Source: Neopestalotiopsis rosae (Eukaryota; Ascomycota; Sordariomycetes; Amphisphaeriales; Sporocadaceae). Taken from it: a stretch of 64,000 nucleotides of DNA. Positions 62,240 through 64,000 of this stretch are shown in pieces. Location: positions 1,364,001 to 1,428,000 of the forward strand of contig JALGAS010000009.1 of the NCBI GenBank assembly GCA_023078685.1, given 5' to 3'. The position numbers and the translations under genes are program-made. A model generated the notes under the pieces. That model saw only the letters and a program-made list of their open reading frames with translations. It searched no databases and was not told the DNA's origin. Numbering within the stretch: the stretch's first letter is position 1; each line of letters opens with the position of its first letter.

Positions 62240-63030
62240 TCAAGACTGTTCTGTTCTGAGAAGCGATACGCTTCGATTTCTGGTCCCTTTAAGATAGACG
62301 TATGGGCTAGCGGACTTTGAGTCTCTCATGGCAGCAATCCTTGGCGATCTGCGGATCGGATTTATGCTTCGACGCTGTGCCAGAGTGACTGCTGTGCTCC
62401 GCGTGGCTGGGGAGTTTTTACTGCCTCCTGACAATAATGATTGTAGCGCGATACCGTCCTCGGTCTCAGGAATGCCCAACATGTACTCTCGGTACCGAGT
62501 TGAACTCGCTACCGAGGTGGGAGTTCCTGAAGACTGAACGCTGTTCCTGGTCTATTCAAAGTTAGCCTGAGTGCAAATTGTTTACGTGAGAATTCGAAAT
62601 GTACATACTTGTGCAAGATTTGCCAATAACCCGCCGTCATCCTCCGCGTCCAGAGCTTGTGCAGCACCAACACGCGATTCAAGGGACGATATAGACCTTT
62701 TTCTGGGCGGAGAGATGCCAGCTGAACGAGTTAGTGAGGATGAGCAAGCGTGAGGGGAAACTCCATTACCATTGCGCGATTTGAATGTCTTTTCAATCAT
62801 GGCTGCAATGGATGGAAACGGTCCGTCGGGCTCTAATTCGGAGTCCAAGTCCTCGTCAACCTCGTCGCGCCGTGAACCTATGACAATTGTGCTTGGCTCA
62901 GTGCTAATGGTGTCAGCCACAACATAACTAAGAGGTATTAGGGCGCCTACCCTGAGTCTCTATAGCTAACAGATTCTCCTGTCCGTCGGAAAGCACTACT
63001 TTGCTCATCTTTCTTGTTGATAGATTGCAT
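62240..63030 (-). CDS. Orphan protein, unknown function
   Basis: Exons 63030-62951, 62927-62609 and 62551-62240 join in phase to 236 aa; introns are 23 nt and 57 nt. The first gap is too short for a normal intron, so the 5' end may be wrong; the frame from the second exon could instead start at another ATG. Readable features are an acidic stretch (DEVDEDLDSELEPD), SPPRKRS as a possible nuclear signal, and a basic C-terminal half with RRSPRIAAMRDSK. No domain recognised, low complexity overall. It sits 818 bp beyond the recombinase and points towards it, the position of cargo if that gene is a captain. Confidence 0.45.
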
Positions 63031-64000
63031 GTTGGATCTACTGGCTTGACTGATGGTGGTGTCAGTCGAATAAGATGAATTGAAGGGAAAGTGCGAACGA
63101 AATTTCTGGGGAGAAGCCCAGCTACTTATATGTCCATTTTAGCAGCTTCGCCACAAGGAAGCACACAGCGACGTTGTCGGAAGCATTTGACCCGTCTGTC
63201 CGGGTTCCCACCAGACCTTGTGCATCGACAGTGTTAGATTTCTCTCAATCGTCACGACGGTCCTGGCGGGCTTGGGGCTTTATGTCAAGCCGATTCGCTG
63301 ACCAAGCATAGCCATCCTGAATAAAGAGTGATTGGATTTCGGGGACTGTTATGGGAGCTAGCTTCCACCATGCGTGGACGACATGAAAGGGGTTGGATAG
63401 CTGAGTAAGAACATGACCCCAGTGAGCTTCGTCACGGAATGAAACCCATGATCAGTGTACGTAATCCTATCTGTACAGTCGAGTCGTGGTCCTGAATTGA
63501 GATAATCCAAGTCAGTCGTCGTAGCAGGGGACGTTGACTTGCTACCAGCCAACGCACTCGATCTCTGCGTCATACTGCCCCTGCGGGGGGCTACAAGGAC
63601 CCTTTGAGGGAGACCACAATTCACAGATCTGTGCGCAGGGGTAACTATGACAAGCAATGATATTCCATTGCAAACGCCGGGCAGAGAGACAGCGGATGTA
63701 AGTCACACGTAGGAGTCGGCGACAGCCGAGTCCAAGGTCATATTTCGTGTACGACTTTCTGGTCATCATAGCCTCGTGCTCTCTTTTGCTACCTGAAAAT
63801 GGCGTCTATTTCATTCACAAAGCAAGTATCAGAGGCGTGAAAACAGGCGTGAAAACACTGTTGAGACATCAGAAGCAACGAGAACATGCCATTTGGTTGT
63901 ACACATCTGATTGCATCGGTGGACGATCTTTGGTGGACGTAAGGTATCTATGTGAGTGTTTGCGCGATGAAAAGCTGATGGGCGATTGCAGGTACAAGGA
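63031..64000. other. Terminal region without supported genes
   Basis: Overlapping minus-strand frames at 63358-63769 have no family signal. An ATG at about 63799 (MASISFTK) begins a short plus-strand frame that ends quickly. Two copies of GGCGTGAAAACA-like sequence lie at about 63833-63858. Anything real here continues outside the window. Confidence 0.45.

Overview
The window comes from a filamentous ascomycete, most likely a Pezizomycotina of the Sordariomycete type. Genes carry short (about 50-125 nt) GT-AG introns. The gene set includes a PTH11-type receptor, a cutinase-family esterase with a GPI-type tail, a Baeyer-Villiger monooxygenase and an N-terminal fragment of a fungal NLR-like protein. 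A 21.6-kb block carries the signature of repeat-induced point mutation (RIP): CpA and TpG are almost gone and TpA is in great excess.

Layout. 1-36.9 kb is ordinary gene space with glucose-6-phosphate isomerase, a CE5 esterase, a 3.8-kb stretch of decayed coding sequence (two diverged copies of one gene, many stops and frameshifts), a Hos3-type histone deacetylase, a convergent pair of polysaccharide-active enzymes (alginate-lyase-like and GH28-like), the cytosolic Fe-S scaffold Nbp35, glia maturation factor, a MoCF/FAD-synthase-like protein, an alpha/beta hydrolase, a Baeyer-Villiger monooxygenase, a PTH11-like receptor, a large AAA+ ATPase interrupted by an in-frame TAG, and an NLR-like gene cut off at the edge of the AT-rich block. 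I rebuilt exon structures by hand; all spliced models keep phase.

36.96-58.57 kb is a nested, RIP-degraded retrotransposon pile. A Ty3/gypsy element is split inside its integrase by a Ty1/copia element (LTRs at 43212-43418 and 51207-51413, likely 5-bp target duplication). A second copia element (LTRs at 51588 and 58314) then cuts the gypsy remnant again. Two younger insertions sit in the second copia and are not mutated: a 456-bp TA-flanked MITE and a 966-bp solo LTR flanked by GAAAC that contains a 454-bp near-perfect tandem duplication. The order of events can be read directly: gypsy, then both copia insertions, then RIP, then MITE and solo LTR.

58.57-64 kb returns abruptly to normal composition. 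It opens with a spliced 729-aa tyrosine recombinase of DUF3435 type with two C-terminal C2H2 fingers and a complete R...YxxR...H...Y catalytic set. This family includes the captains of Starship giant transposons. A spliced 236-aa orphan gene follows. The most interesting hypothesis in the window is that the right-hand edge is the start of a Starship-like element, or a remnant of one, abutting the transposon nest; the window ends too soon to prove it.
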